Shown in pieces: positions 23,725 to 35,454 of a DNA stretch of 64,000 nucleotides. Numbering within the stretch: position 1 is the stretch's first letter; every line of letters starts with the position of its first letter. Made by a program: the position numbers and the translations under genes. The DNA lies in assembly GCA_027924645.1 (NCBI GenBank), contig BSBN01001225.1:13844001-13908000 (forward strand), given 5' to 3'. This DNA comes from Cunninghamia lanceolata (Eukaryota; Streptophyta; Pinopsida; Cupressales; Cupressaceae). The notes below the pieces were generated by a model. That model was given only the letters and a program-made list of their open reading frames with translations, did not search any database and was not told where the DNA came from.

Positions 23725-25640
23725 ATTGTTGAATGTACATTTGCATATACATTCACCCATGTATGTTTGGAACATACATTCATAATATGAAAGGCCTAGA
23801 TGCAATCAGCAAACATACAAGGATGAATGTACATTTTGCAATGTACATCAGCAGAACATACAAAGGACTTTCGCAAAAGATACAAGGAGATATGTATGTG
23901 CGATATAGTAAGGTGAGTGTAATAGTGGCTTGTACATTTTGCTTTGTATGTTTGCATATACAAGGCCAATATACAAGGGGTTAAACATAAAAGCAAAACA
24001 TGCATCAAGAACATATAAAGAAATGCATACAAAAAGCCTTTGTACATCGGCAAATATGCAAGGGTCAATGTGCAAAAGGAGAATGTATATCGGGTTGTAT
24101 GTTCACACATACAAGGCTGATATACAAGTCTACATACAAGGCCAAAGATGCAATTGGTGGGGTCTGCTGAATGCACAATGTGATTGTATCTTACATAAAA
24201 GTCACATTGTATATACGAGATACAAAGGGTCACATACAAAGAAAAGATGTAAAGGCTTTTGCATATTGGCGACATACAAAGGTGATTGCATGTCTGATAT
24301 ACAAGAAGAAATATACAAGTGAACAAGTGCAAGGTGACACGGTAAAGATAGTTAATTGCATTTGCAAGTCATTTTGGAGTCCGCACATTGTATGTTGGGT
24401 TTGTATGTTCCCAACATACAATCGAAACATGCAAAGGAAAAATGTACAAAGCAGAATGCACATTGGGCACTTGCAAAGGAAATATACAAGGGGCAAAATA
24501 TGCAAGGCGGACCCAATAGGAAGATCAAAAGTAGTTGATAGTCTCCTGAGTTCCACAGTTTGTATATTTTGCATGTATAGGTGATATACAAAAGAAAGAT
24601 ACAACGGTGACATACAACCCGGACCTGTTATAAAGTTCAAAAGTGGCCAATAATCTACTGGTGTCCACATTGTATGTATGTAGGTGATTGCATGCACCGA
24701 TATATATTTGAATATACAAGGAGGTAGATGCAAAGGAAATATACAAAGTCAACATGCAAGGGAAAGTGGTTCAAAGCTAGGGCCCACCGCTTGTATATTT
24801 GCTATTGTATGTTTGCATATACAATCAAATATGCATTCCTAATATACAAGCCGAATCTGAAAAGAGTATAATTTCCAGTTGATAAAGGGCAGAATTCCAC
24901 AATTTGTATGTATAATTTGCTTGCATGCATATGGCATTGTATATTGTGATATACAAAAGGAGACATACAAAGGGGAAAACACACAAGTCGGACCCGACTA
25001 GGAACTCAAATACAGTTAATGATCTTTTGGGGTCCACGGCTTGCATGTATATGGCGTTTGTATATGCCGATATACAAAAAATGAAGATACAAGGCCCAGA
25101 TTTCAATTTTCTCCCAATCCGATTGATAAAGTGGCTGACGTCCGGCTTGCATGTTATGTACATTGTATATGCCAACATACAAAGAAGGTACATGCAAACC
25201 AAACCCAATGGTAATTTCAAGCTTGCTTCATAATCTTTTGAGTTCCATATGGCGTGTATATTTGCGATTGTATGTTTGTATATACAATACGATATGCAAA
25301 GAAAAGATGCAAGGAAGAAGATGCAATTTTTTCAGTGATGCTTCTCAAACTAGCTCAGCGATGAATCAGGCGGTGCCACGTGTCAGGGGGCATACATGCA
25401 AAAGTTGATACAAAGGTAAAAAGGCCTGCGATTATATGTTGCAATTGTACCTTTACACGTTGTACATTTAAACATACATTTACACATACAAGGGAACATA
25501 CAAAGTGCTATGCATATCCAAAGGCCGATTCAGATGCCAAATAATACACAGATGCAAAGTGATATATACACATATGCAAAGCGATATATACATAGGTGCA
25601 AAGCGATATATACAGGCAGTTGACCGAAAGTTTGACTGCC
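23725..25640. repeat. Hairpin array in LTR U3 (copy 2)
   Basis: It is colinear with the array at 833-2780, with the same TGTAT/ATACA inverted pairs and spacers. One block present in copy 1 (about 1558-1600) is missing near 24447, so units can be lost. Most single-base differences between the copies are transitions. Confidence 0.8.
25377..25384. promoter_or_regulatory. G-box/ABRE-like site, copy 2
   Basis: CACGTGTC, conserved in position and context with 2519-2526. Confidence 0.45.
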
Positions 25641-26012
25641 CATATCTCCTCCATTTTAGTGAATTTCCACATGCTGTAAAAGGCAAAAATGCATGTTTTT
25701 GCCTCCTCTTTCATTTGGCAGGCTTTTCAAGGGAATACTCTCACTTTTCATTTTTGGATATGGATTTGCATGTTTTGGGCAACTGGACATTTCAGTGACC
25801 ATTTTGGGCAAATGCACATATTTGTTGCATTCATTGCTGTAGGAGGATGATGCAGCAGCTTGCATTAAAGACTCAGAATATCTCCCACCTGCCTGATTCC
25901 AGATATTTCCACACCATAATTTCTATAGGTGGACGTCCCTTCAGATAGATATTTTCCTGTTACAGCTCATGGAGCACATTTTGTAACCGACTTAAGGCAT
26001 TTTTTGGAATGC

Positions 26013-26020
26013 TATATATA
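26013..26020 (+). promoter_or_regulatory. TATA box of solo LTR
   Basis: TATATATA, conserved with 3155-3162. Confidence 0.6.
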
Positions 26021-26558
26021 TGCATTCGTAAGTTGTAAATAAGGTTGGAAAATTTTTAGCATTTAAGCTTTTTCTATTTTCCGAATAGAGTTTTTTGCTA
26101 CTGTAACTTTGCCTTCTCATCAAATATATGCAACTTATTTGCCTCTTTTACTGAATTTTAGTTTAGTGTGAATCTTCATATGATTGCCTATGAACATATT
26201 GTTCCTTTCAATCATCTTGTTTCTCACCTCTGCTAGGATCAGTTGAATCTATGTATGTCATACTTGTTGTATTTGGTTATGTTGTGCATTTTCTCAGTGC
26301 TGTAGGAGTTCTTTTGTTTAACTTGGTGAATCACCCTTTACTTTCAAGTTTTTCATTTCATCTTTCATTCAAAAGCATTCCTTCTCCCTTTTCCTCTTAA
26401 GATTTAGTAGTTTTAGGTGATAACGAGTTAAGGAAGCTGGCCTTCTCCAGAGATCTGATCTCAAATATCAAAGTCCCACACTTAGAGATCATTCCCATGT
26501 TACTCCATATTGCTGAAGTTTTACAACTGTAGCAAGGGTGCAAATCTAGGTGATAACA

Positions 26559-26639
26559 ATGTCCTAAATGTAGCTAAAAGGCCCAGGAGCTAAACCTTAT
26601 GAGGGTAAAGCCCCCAATGGGACATTTTTTGATGTTACA
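26559..26639 (-). repeat. 5' LTR of the gag-only element, remaining 81 bp
   Basis: It continues the match to 16796-16872 (GTAGCTAAAAGGCCCAGGAG and AGCCCCCAA words) after the solo LTR, ending in GATGTTACA, the - strand LTR start. The target duplication AAAGG follows. Confidence 0.88.
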
Positions 26640-26793
26640 AAAGGTAAGCTACCTTTCAAATGTTTTAAATTTGGGATATTTGGTCATTATGCTTCTAAAT
26701 GTCCTTTTGGAGAAAATGAAAGTAGAAGAAAGGGTTTCAATAGAAACAATTTCAAGAGGAACCTCCTATCTAAAGAAGACTACAACTCCATAG
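26640..26793 (+). pseudogene. Ty1/copia gag fragment with CCHC knuckle
   Basis: The frame reads GKLPFKCFKFGIFGHYASKC, the nucleocapsid knuckle of a plant copia gag. The second cysteine of CX2CX4HX4C is replaced by Phe. Its upstream codons are at 15590-15623 on the far side of the gag-only element (KAKKGIKK-like, one base out of frame). Its continuation is at 28719-29000 beyond the second insertion. This is the oldest layer of this part of the window. Confidence 0.75.
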
Positions 26794-28718
26794 TGTAACG
26801 TCAAAAAATGTCCCCTTGGGGTCTTTTCCTTTTAAAAGTCCTCTGTAGAGGCAAGGATCGGTTCTATGACTAACTCAACCCTTAAGTGCATCTTCAGCGA
26901 TTGTTGTGGTGAAGCCCAATAGTCAGTGTGTGCCTGTAATGTGCCTGAGATGGTGATGATCCTAGCAATAGGGAACACACCATTGCTTGTCTGCTGTGTT
27001 TTCTCTATGTCTTCAAGTGTGTGTGTTTGGCGTACTTGTTTTGTGTGGCGTGTTTTATGCCCCAAATGCAATCTAAAGACTTGCTCAATGAGTACATCCT
27101 GCATTTTGGGAGGTTTTACGTGTCTTGTGTGTGTGTTGCCCCATATATACAGTCTAAAGACTTGCTTGATGAGTGCATCCTATATTATGGGAGGTTTACT
27201 TTCCAGTACTTGCGTCTGTATTTCATATACATGAAAAAAAGAAAAGAAAAGATATCATTTCTGTCTTCTATGCATTAATGTGTCTTCTATGCATTGACTA
27301 TCTTCTCCATGTTCTGTGTGACTGTAACTATCTTCTTCATGTTTTGCATGCCTATTACTATCTTCTATGTGATTGGCATGTTTTCTCCATGCTTGGCATG
27401 TTTGTTGTGTTTGTGACTGTACTTTAATGCATGTATTAGCCTTGCGTTTATACATACATTGAAGTGGGGACTAAATGCAACATCAAAAAATGTCCCCTTG
27501 GGGGCTTTACCCTCATAAGGTTTAGTTCTCAGGTCTTTTGCATGCATTTAGGACATCTTTGTTCATAATTTGGCATCATGATGGAATAAGCCCTAGGTAA
27601 CATTGAAAATGGGACCTAGGAGGCCCCTTGAACTGTACCCTACCCAAAATATGGGGGAGGACTTGGCTGCCCGTGCCCTAGTTCTGCCCTATTTTGGGGC
27701 AACCCTAATTTTTGGGTGTCAGTTTATGACCATTATTTGGGTCCTTTGCCAACATGGTAAGTTTGAATTACGAAACTCTTGGTGGGAATGTTTGTAATTG
27801 CATATAAAAGCATGTTTAGGCATTCATTTGTAAACTAGATGATTACTAGCAAGCTATTGTGTTCTCAAGGTGATTCAAGGCTTTCATTGTGTTGCAAGAG
27901 TAGACTTGTGTGGTTTATGTGTTTGTTTACAGATTTGAGCATCCATTTCATCATGGAATGAAGAGTATCTTCCTCCCATGACATCTTCACTACAAGGTGA
28001 CATTATATTATGTTTTCATTATCAATTCCTTTGGTTTTTGCTTTTGCCTCACAAGGGCACATACTCTTTATCTGACAATGGTGTTCAAAGACTTAAGTGT
28101 CCTCTGGGGCTTGACTCAGGCAAGCCTCTAAACACCACAACCCCCAAACTAAGTCTTGTGATTGTAAGTTACAGGTGTCATATTTGAGAGAAGTGAAGTT
28201 GCAAGAAGAATTGGCAGGCATCAAGGATTCAGGATCTCAAGAGAAGCAAGACACTAGAGCATTTCTAGGACTTGGGTGCTTGCTCTAGTGTCCTCTGCAA
28301 CTAAGTTCCTAGAAACAGAAGTTACAGGGTTGATCAGTGTCAGAAGGAGGTTAAGATCCCACAAAGAAATTGGTACCTTGGACTTGGGCACCCGCTCCAG
28401 TGTCTTTGACTATTCCACCTCTGAACCTCAAAAATATTTATTCTATGATTTTCTATTTTACTTCTGTCTGCAAGAGCATTTTCTATTATTCATCAATTTA
28501 TTTCTGTATTTGCATAATTACGGTTTTAATGGTCAATTGAGCCTAAGAGAAGAGAAATTGATAATTAATTTACCCCAATCCAAGTTTCCCTACATCTCAT
28601 AATGATCTAGGGTATGATAGTGCTCGCCACTTGACCCTAGGTCCTTGAATATAAAGTGGAGAGGAGGATTTAAACATCAAAACACTAAACATTAATAAAT
28701 CTAATTTTCCACTAAACA
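26794..28718 (+). mobile_element. Internally deleted copy of the gag-only family, + strand
   Basis: The target duplication CATAG is perfect (26789-26793 and 28719-28723). It begins with only about 38 bases of LTR start (TGTAACGTCAAAAAATG), then jumps to the 3' interior, including the same repeats seen at 17125-17290. A purine tract at about 27461-27475 and a full LTR of 1,243 bp (27476-28718; TATAAAA at 27803-27809) follow. Gag, leader and most of the 5' LTR are deleted. The small ORFs inside show no domains. Confidence 0.85.
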
Positions 28719-29047
28719 CATAGAAGAAGTAGATCACTACTCATCAGATGAGATAATCTATATTCATGGCCATGGTGATCTCAGATGGTTCAGATAGGAT
28801 TGCAGATGAAGAAGAATGTGAAGTTGATTTTGAAGGAGAACTTGTTTCTTCTCTTGAAGACTTGGAAGATGCAAGGAAAGAGAATCAAGAACAAAGAGAT
28901 TTGATTGAAGCCAAGACAAAGGAATGCATAAGACTTGAGAAAGAAATTTTTTCACTCAAAAGGGAATTAGAAAAGACAAAGCTTGGAGGTCTAGATGACA
29001 CTGAAGGTGTAGATCTGATCATGCCTCAAGGAAGACCTTGTCATTGA
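28719..29047 (+). pseudogene. Copia gag fragment, coiled-coil part
   Basis: Continues the gag sequence from 26793 after a frameshift near 28765. The frame 28766-29047 has an acidic start (ADEEECEVDFEGELVSS) and then a heptad-rich stretch (DLEDARKENQEQRDLIEAKT...), as in gag polyproteins of conifer-type copia elements. The last 15-20 residues no longer look like gag, so the junction with the next element lies at about 28985-29047. Confidence 0.6.
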
Positions 29048-29236
29048 TGTAGGAGCATCTCTGGTTGTAGATCAATCTTGCATCAACCAAAAATATTTGC
29101 ATTCTTTCTTTCTTTCTTTCTTTCATTTTCTAGTTCAGTATAGTCAGTTTAGTTAGTAACAGTTTCAGTAGTTTGGTCCACATTCTGCTATAGTTTCATT
29201 TTAGACCTTGTGGAGCAGGACTTAGCATCTAGACAT
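29048..29236 (+). repeat. 5' LTR of the split gypsy element, left part (left edge uncertain)
   Basis: Non-coding sequence with a (TTTC)n run at about 29101-29128. It continues at 36529-37180 once the 7.3-kb insertion is removed, leading into a primer-like TGATATCAGAG (about 37188) and the gypsy gag. The start may be the TGTAGGAGC near 29047. No second LTR copy is available to confirm it. Confidence 0.45.
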
Positions 29237-30322
29237 TGTTGATAACTGAGAGGGGGGGTGAATAAGTTATCCAAATTATTTCTTCTTTCTGAACTTTCTT
29301 ATTAATTAATGCAGCATTAATTCAAACAAGAAAACATAACCATGAAATGGAGATACACATGACACAATATTTTTGACATGGAAACCCTATTAAGGGAGAA
29401 AACCACGGGGTGATTAACCCAAAGATTATTCTCTGTTAGAAGAATAAAGAATTACAAAATGGCACTTGCCAATTAGGGCTCACTGCCTGAGCACACTGCT
29501 CACAAGGATGCACACTACCTACAAGAGACACACTGTCTACAAAAGAGTGTTATATAATACTTGAACTCATTGGTAGCATCCACATATGCTGGAGTTTAGT
29601 TCCGGTTAGGCTTAGTACACTGATCTACTGCACTTCATCTTTCCTCTTCTCTTATGCTGCTTTCCTTTCACATATCAGACCTTCCTAACTGTTTCTGCTC
29701 TACTCTACTTTTATTCGCATATCACATGTCACCACATAACTTCTCACAACTAAATCCATCCTATATATATCCGCACAAGTGATTTCATTATCTTTCTAGT
29801 CGGCACCTAGAACAATCAATCTTCTCACAAACTCTGTTCTGTTGGCTGAATCCTTGCACATCAAGTAATACGGATCAAGCATATACTTGTAGAAATCATT
29901 AATCATGTCGGCCAAACATAATTCATGTCTTCATAACCTTTACCACCATCAGAAATGCATCCGAAAAATACTCTGATGTTTAGTCAGTCAGTTCTTCCTC
30001 TGTTCACACTGTCACTCAAGAACCCGATACTCAAGTATTCATATCATTTACCTCATCTATCAGCGGAGGCTAAAACCTTGGAATCTATCACTCAAGGTAG
30101 TACTCTTTACTTCCCCAAATCCGTACTTCACCAAGATACTTCCTCTGAGAGATCTGAACCTGTCTGTCAGACCTTGCCACATGCTCTGTTCTTGTTTACC
30201 GGACCACAACATTCTTCACTCTGACTTCTGGTAGAGACCCACCATGTCCTGTGGATGTGTGGGATGACCTTGTTGCCATCAATGACAACAATCATGAATC
30301 CATATAGTGTCTCTTGCCAACA
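29237..30322 (-). repeat. 3' LTR of the pol-less element
   Basis: 1,086 bp. A TATA run (CTATATATAT, 29761-29770) is followed on the - strand by R/U5. It shares the phrase ACTGAGAGGGGGGGTGAAT near its + strand start with the copia LTRs at 38412 and 44203. Confidence 0.9.
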
Positions 30323-30568
30323 ATCTCCCCCTTTGGCATTGATGGCAACACTTAGTGAAAAATGACTAAGTGTTTACACTATGCTCCCCCTTGACTGATG
30401 TTTTGTCTTTATATACATTTTTTGGAGCTCCCCCTTAGTTGGATTCCTCATTTTTCACTGCTCCTCACTCCCCCTTTGACATCAATGGCAAAGGGTAGGG
30501 TCTGCACACCAAAATTTCAAAAAAAAATTTACTATACATAGCCACATAAGTATATACATATGGAATAC
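30323..30568 (-). promoter_or_regulatory. Polypurine tract and repeated purine motifs
   Basis: On the - strand AAAGGGGGAGA (30324-30334) abuts the LTR and is the expected plus-strand primer. Three further GGGGGAG motifs lie upstream of it (near 30383, 30430 and 30472). The last is set in a small inverted repeat, CCTTTG...CAAAGG. The ORF ends at 30569. Confidence 0.75.
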
Positions 30569-33500
30569 TTACATATACTGCAGTATGCCTACAAAAGTTG
30601 TTTTCAATTGGATGAGTTCTGCAGCCCAACTTTGCTTCATTCTATCCAAAATTGAGATGTGACCACTCAACAAAAATGCAAAAGCTTCTGCCCTCTTAAG
30701 ATCTGTCAGATCATTTGTCTGGGCTGTGATTTGAGCTTCACTTATGGCCTCATGCATGGCCTCTAACTTAGGGATAATAATCCTTCTAAGTTCACTCATC
30801 CGGTTAATTATGTTCTTTCTTTCCTTCTCAAAATTCTTTATTGCATTTGTGATTACAATAGTCTGACATTCTTGATTTATTATGGAGGATGAAAGAGGAT
30901 CAAAACTTTGAGACAAGCTTAGTAGTTTGTCCTCTTGCTCTTTTATTTTCTTCTCAATCTCCACTGTTACCTTGGACCAGGAGATACAAAACTTGTATAT
31001 TTCACCGCCATCCTTAAGAGCATTTTCTAAGCTCTTTATCCCAATGTTCATGTTTCTCCTATCATTAATGATCAAACCCTGTACCTCGGAGAACCTTTTA
31101 TCCAAAAACTCCTTCCAGACCTTTTCTTTAGCTAATTTTTCTAGAGAATCAAAATGTGTACTAACACTGCTGACTAAGGTTTTGAGATTACCAGAAGTGG
31201 AGGCTGTGGAATCTTTCTGAACCGATGGCATAATCTGTTCAAGCACTCCGGAAGCAGCTTCTATCAACTCACAGTCTTCCATATGAGACTTTAGGAGTTT
31301 TTCTTTCACTTTTACATTAGCGAATGAGGCTATCTTCATAGTTTGTACTAGAGAAAGAGAATCAAAATTGAATGGACCTTGTAGAAGCTCCAGTTCATCA
31401 ATCTCCATTTTTTCTTTGTTCAAGAATTCTTGGACAATTTGTGCAGTGTCTCTTGCCGGAGACATATTTTTCTTTTCATCTGTAGTCTTAGGGTTGTCCC
31501 TTGGAGCTTTCTCTCCTTCTACATCCTTACCACTATCAGTTGTGGTTTTCTCTGTTAGGGTCTTCTCTTTCTCTGCAGCCTTGGTACTATCAACTTCTTT
31601 TTCCTTCACTCCTACTTCTTTCTCCTGTATTGTGTCTTCTCCTTTAGATCTGGAAGCTGTAGGGGAAACTAGAGGAGAGATATTTGTTTGTTCATGAGCC
31701 ACTTCTTCCGAAATAGTGGATTCAGAGCTCTTACCGGAGTCCTCTGTGATAGGAATGTTGAATTTTTGAAGAGTATTCTAGAGAATCTCTTTAGTCTCTT
31801 TTGCCACCTTGTTGGTTTCACCAAGCATGAGCTGATTCATCCTTGCAATCCTTGAATATCATATTCATTGTTTTGGGATTGATTGCAGGATATAGCTGAA
31901 TAGCTATCTGTTCCTAGATCTCAATGTCTTTTGCCATGGCATTGTTCTTTCTTATTTCTAACTCCTTTTCTAGGCTCTTAGGAATTAGAAATATAATCTC
32001 AATGAAAGCCTTATTGTATATGTTCAGATACTTGATTGTAGCTTCTTGGAGGATCTTTTGGTTAGCCTCATTGTAATCATCATAGAATTTGGCCATTGGT
32101 TGAAGGTTTCCATCCACAGTGACTTATTTGATTACACTTTTTAGAGACAGGGTGGGCTTTTCAACAAATTCCTCTGCCATTTCTTCCTTGTCTTGGCCTA
32201 TGGAGGGTTTACCAGATCCTTTCTTCTTCTGCTTCTTTATTTCCTTTACCCCCTCATCTGATTTGGTTTCCTCTTCATCTCTTTGACTTGCATAAGCCCT
32301 TGTGGCTTTTGTCTTGGATCTTTTCTCTCTTTTACCGGATGCCTGGACTTCCAGTTTTGATGTTCTTGAGCTTTTGGCTGTGACAGGTGCAGATCTCTTT
32401 GATGATCTGGTCTGGGTGGAGGTTTCTACAAGAGCACTTTCCTTGCTTTTCTTTTCTGCCTCTTTCTTCTCTTCCTCAGCCCTTTCCATCCTTTTCTTAT
32501 GGGAATCAAGTGCCTCCTTTGAGATGCCAAGGCCTTGAGCAATATTTTCTACTTCTTTTCTCACCTTCCTCTTGATCTCTGGTTCTCTGAGTTCAACATG
32601 AATTTTTATACTCAACTCCTCAAAGGTTCCAAACCTTTATGCTTTTGGATCCTTAGGATGACTTAGCATGTGTTGAACATGCAGCTCCATAATTTGTTCA
32701 TCAACCTCATACCCCATGGGCATGATCCATATAGTTCTTGGTTCTACTGCCTCCATTAGGCACTGATCAGTCTCTACCATAAAGCAAATTGTGTCTTTCT
32801 ATTTCTCAACAAGAGACTGGGGAATCCTTTCTCTTGCTTGTATCATGTTCTGAAAGTTCTTGAAATATCCCCACAGAGCTGTATTTTGTGCTTTGTTGTC
32901 ACCAAGTCCATGTAAATAATCTCTGACTTGGATAGCTACCAGTCTATCATTCTCCCATACCCAGCCGTTAGATCCAGGAAGCTCATTCATAAAGTAGAAG
33001 AATAAGCACAATATCAATCCACCATACTTGAATGAATTCTTTTTATCTTTCTTTATTTTCTGTGAATTCTCCATGAGTTGGTTCAAGAGAAGCTGGCAAA
33101 GATCATAGTCTGCATCCTTTCTTAGCATTTCATAAGCAGTATAGATGGCAGTTCCAGGTACAAAATTTTCTCTGCTAGAATGATATATCTTATATCCAAT
33201 GATCATAGAAGCAAACTTGACATTCGGATCAGTGATGTCATCTACTGTCATTAATATTTTGTCAAACTTAGATCCGGTAGCCTCACTCACAGTTTGGTTC
33301 TTTACAGATTTAAGAACAAGAATCCCATCGGATGAGTGTAGTCCGGTAATTGCCCTGATGGCATCTTTAGTGATCTTGAATGGTCCATTTAACCACATGA
33401 AATTGTCATGTATTCTACTCAAAATGTACCTAACCCATTCATCCTCCGTAAAACAGGGGAAATGTATGTATTATGCAAAGTGCTTGTTCCGGAGGTCTAT

Positions 33501-33990
33501 GTATTGGGGTTTGAGCTCAAATGAATCATCTAACAGTTGTTTGTGATAGATATCTCTTAGTTTGAATTCCCCAAACTCTTCAACATTTGCATGTATATAA
33601 ACCCTAATATCTTCGGTGTGTAAAACACCATGCGGAACATTGGAAAATGCACGTAGGGGGTCTACCTCCAAGGATTTGTATGGATGTTTCTTAAATGTAG
33701 GGCAAGGTCGATCAGAAATCTTTACAATATTCAGAGTACCCATTATCAAGAGATTTGCAGTGAGATATTTGAAAAGGAAAATACCTTTTGTGCCTATCGG
33801 TTTCACGGAGTTGGTTGGATTGATCTCTGGAAGTAATGACTTCTGCAAGTGATCTTGGATGAACTTGAAGAATTTTGTTGCAAAGCTCCACTTTTCATTT
33901 CTTCTTGAGTGTAGAATGAACGAGTGATTAATGAAAAACCCTTATATTGCTCTGCAAGCCCTAATATCAGATTGCAATAAATGTTCAACC
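30569..33990 (-). pseudogene. Unidentified long ORF of the pol-less element
   Basis: I cannot name it. From about 33988 the frame runs to 31855, shifts once, and ends at TAA 30569. Stops on the way (TAA 33471, TAG 32799, TAA 32636, TAA 32124, TAG 31914, a TAG near 31777) all fit glutamine. The N-terminal 500 residues look globular, with WLNGPFKITKDAIRAITGL and DYDLCQLLLNQL...FKYGGLILCLFFYF. The middle is very basic (Lys/Glu/Arg, 32615-32124, possibly nuclear-targeted) and the C-terminal third is helical. The order of motifs faintly resembles the ORFs at 9376-14113 and 52052-55540, so distant kinship is possible. It resembles proteins often annotated as plant transposon proteins. Confidence 0.65.
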
Positions 33991-34269
33991 TACATTATTC
34001 CAGTTTGCCTTATTCGGGTGATTTGAAGAACCGAATCAACCCTGATCTTTAAACATCTTGCGGATCTTCCAAATCTTAACCACAATTTGTTTGAATATAT
34101 CCCTTATGACTCCTTCAATCTGCAACTCTTCTTGTGCCAGTTCTAGCACCAATTGACTGGTTGGGGGAATAAGGTTTTCTTTGTGTCTCCCCCTGAGCCA
34201 GAGCTCACTTTTCAGTTTTTGAAAGGAATATTAGCACCAGAGTCTGGTGCGGATCCAACCTATACATTC

Positions 34270-35440
34270 TCAGTACTTTTCTTCACCCAAATCTTGCTCA
34301 TCTCATTTTTAACTTCATCCACATTCATCTTTTGTTTACCCTTATCTTGATTCTGATTATGATATAGTGTCTTTTGTCCTGATTCTTGCTTCTACAGACT
34401 TTTGCATTATGATTGGACCTATTACAGATTTGGCAAACAACATTTCTTTGCATATTTGACTGATATCCTCTTGATCTGCATTGATTAGCCATATGACCTA
34501 CTCTATTGCATGCAAAGCATCTACCATTGAATGATTTGTTCATTTGCATATTTCTGCATTCATGAGACTTGTGACCATACCTTTTGTAGTTAAAACACTG
34601 TCTGGAGAAGGATGAATTAGTCTGATTCATTCTCTTTCTGCACTGATTAGCTTTGTGACCAAAGTGATTGTAGCTATGGCAGTATCCATTGAAGGATGGA
34701 TATCTTTGAGTATTGGGTTGTCTTACCGGAGGTCTTCTAGGCATGTTCCTTGGATTTTTTGGTCCAAAATTCTGCTGACCTGATTCAGAGCTTTCTCCTT
34801 TCTCATATCCCAAACCACACTTGTCATCTGCCCTCTTCTGACTTCCAAGAAGAACTTCAAGTTGAGCAGAACTTATCTTGAATTTCTCTTTATATTCATT
34901 TGCTGACTAAAGATCCCTTTTAAGAGAGATAATTTGAACCTCAAGTTTTTCTTCATTTTCTTTAGCATCTTCAAGATCAGATTCAAGATGTCTGATAATT
35001 CTATCCATTTGGTGGCAATCTTCTAATTTCTCCTTGAGAGATTGTCTTAGATTATCTTCAGTTTTTGTTTTCTCTTCAATCTCTTGAGTAAATTTTATAA
35101 CTCCTGATTCCATTTCATGTCTTACCATAATGACTTCTTTTGATAACTTTTCACATAACTTGGTTTTTTCAGTCAGCTCTTCATTTGCATCATTAGCTTC
35201 ACCTTGTCTTGCCAATTGCTGAAGCAGCTCCTTTCTCTTTTTCATAGAGAGACTTAATTTGTCTTTTAGTTCTCTCATGAAATCATCAGCCTGTTTGAGT
35301 CTTTCCTTTAATTCATTGACTTCAGAGTTTGACTATTCAAGATCATCAAGGGCAGTCTTGAGTTGCTCCCTTAAACCATATGCATCCATTTGAACTCCCA
35401 GATCTTCCTCAAGCTGTTAGGCTTTGTTAGGAGGAACTTA
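34270..35440 (-). pseudogene. Copia-type gag remnant: coiled coil and four CCHC knuckles
   Basis: Coding begins almost at the primer site, in the middle of gag; the usual capsid-like N-terminus is missing. The 35440-34907 part is a long Lys/Glu/Leu coiled coil. The 34813-34325 part has four knuckles: CHSYNHFGHKANQC, CFNYKRYGHKSHEC, CFACNRVGHMANQC and CQICNRSNHNAKVC. In the first two the second cysteine is Tyr (TGT to TAT), so only the last two could bind zinc. Nonsense codons, all fitting Gln, occur at about 34905 and 35333. Nucleic-acid binding is the expected role. Confidence 0.8.
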
Positions 35441-35452
35441 GCTCTGATACCA
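35441..35452 (-). promoter_or_regulatory. Primer-binding site (initiator Met-tRNA type), pol-less element
   Basis: TGGTATCAGAGC on the - strand, two bases from the LTR end at 35455: a perfect match to the common plant copia primer site. Confidence 0.85.
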
Positions 35453-35454
35453 AT

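Larger units (their letters stand above)
23480..26558 (+). mobile_element. Solo 3.1-kb LTR (copy 2) inserted in the gag-only LTR
   Basis: It starts TGTTGACC, ends TGATAACA, and is a full-length relative of 588-3701. The flanks ATGTT and ATGTC (23475-23479 and 26559-26563) agree at four of five bases, and removing the insert rejoins the host LTR exactly as in the intact copy near 16795. No interior or second LTR accompanies it, so it is a solo LTR, the usual product of recombination between two LTRs. The TATA box is at 26013-26020 and the G-box at 25377-25384. Confidence 0.92.
15624..26639 (-). mobile_element. Gag-only LTR retrotransposon (TR-GAG-like), interrupted by a solo LTR
   Basis: The LTRs match (15624-16872 and 22288-23479 plus 26559-26639). 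The target duplication AAAGG is perfect at 15619-15623 and 26640-26644. Interior order on the - strand is primer site, about 1.3-kb leader, gag, then about 1.9 kb of non-coding 3' sequence and a purine tract. Protease, RT, RNase H and integrase are absent. The interior is not obviously truncated: leader, gag, 3' region and both primer sites are all present. It therefore looks like an established non-autonomous family, and a second copy lies at 26794-28718. It inserted into a copia gag sequence and later received the 3,079-bp solo LTR. Confidence 0.88.
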
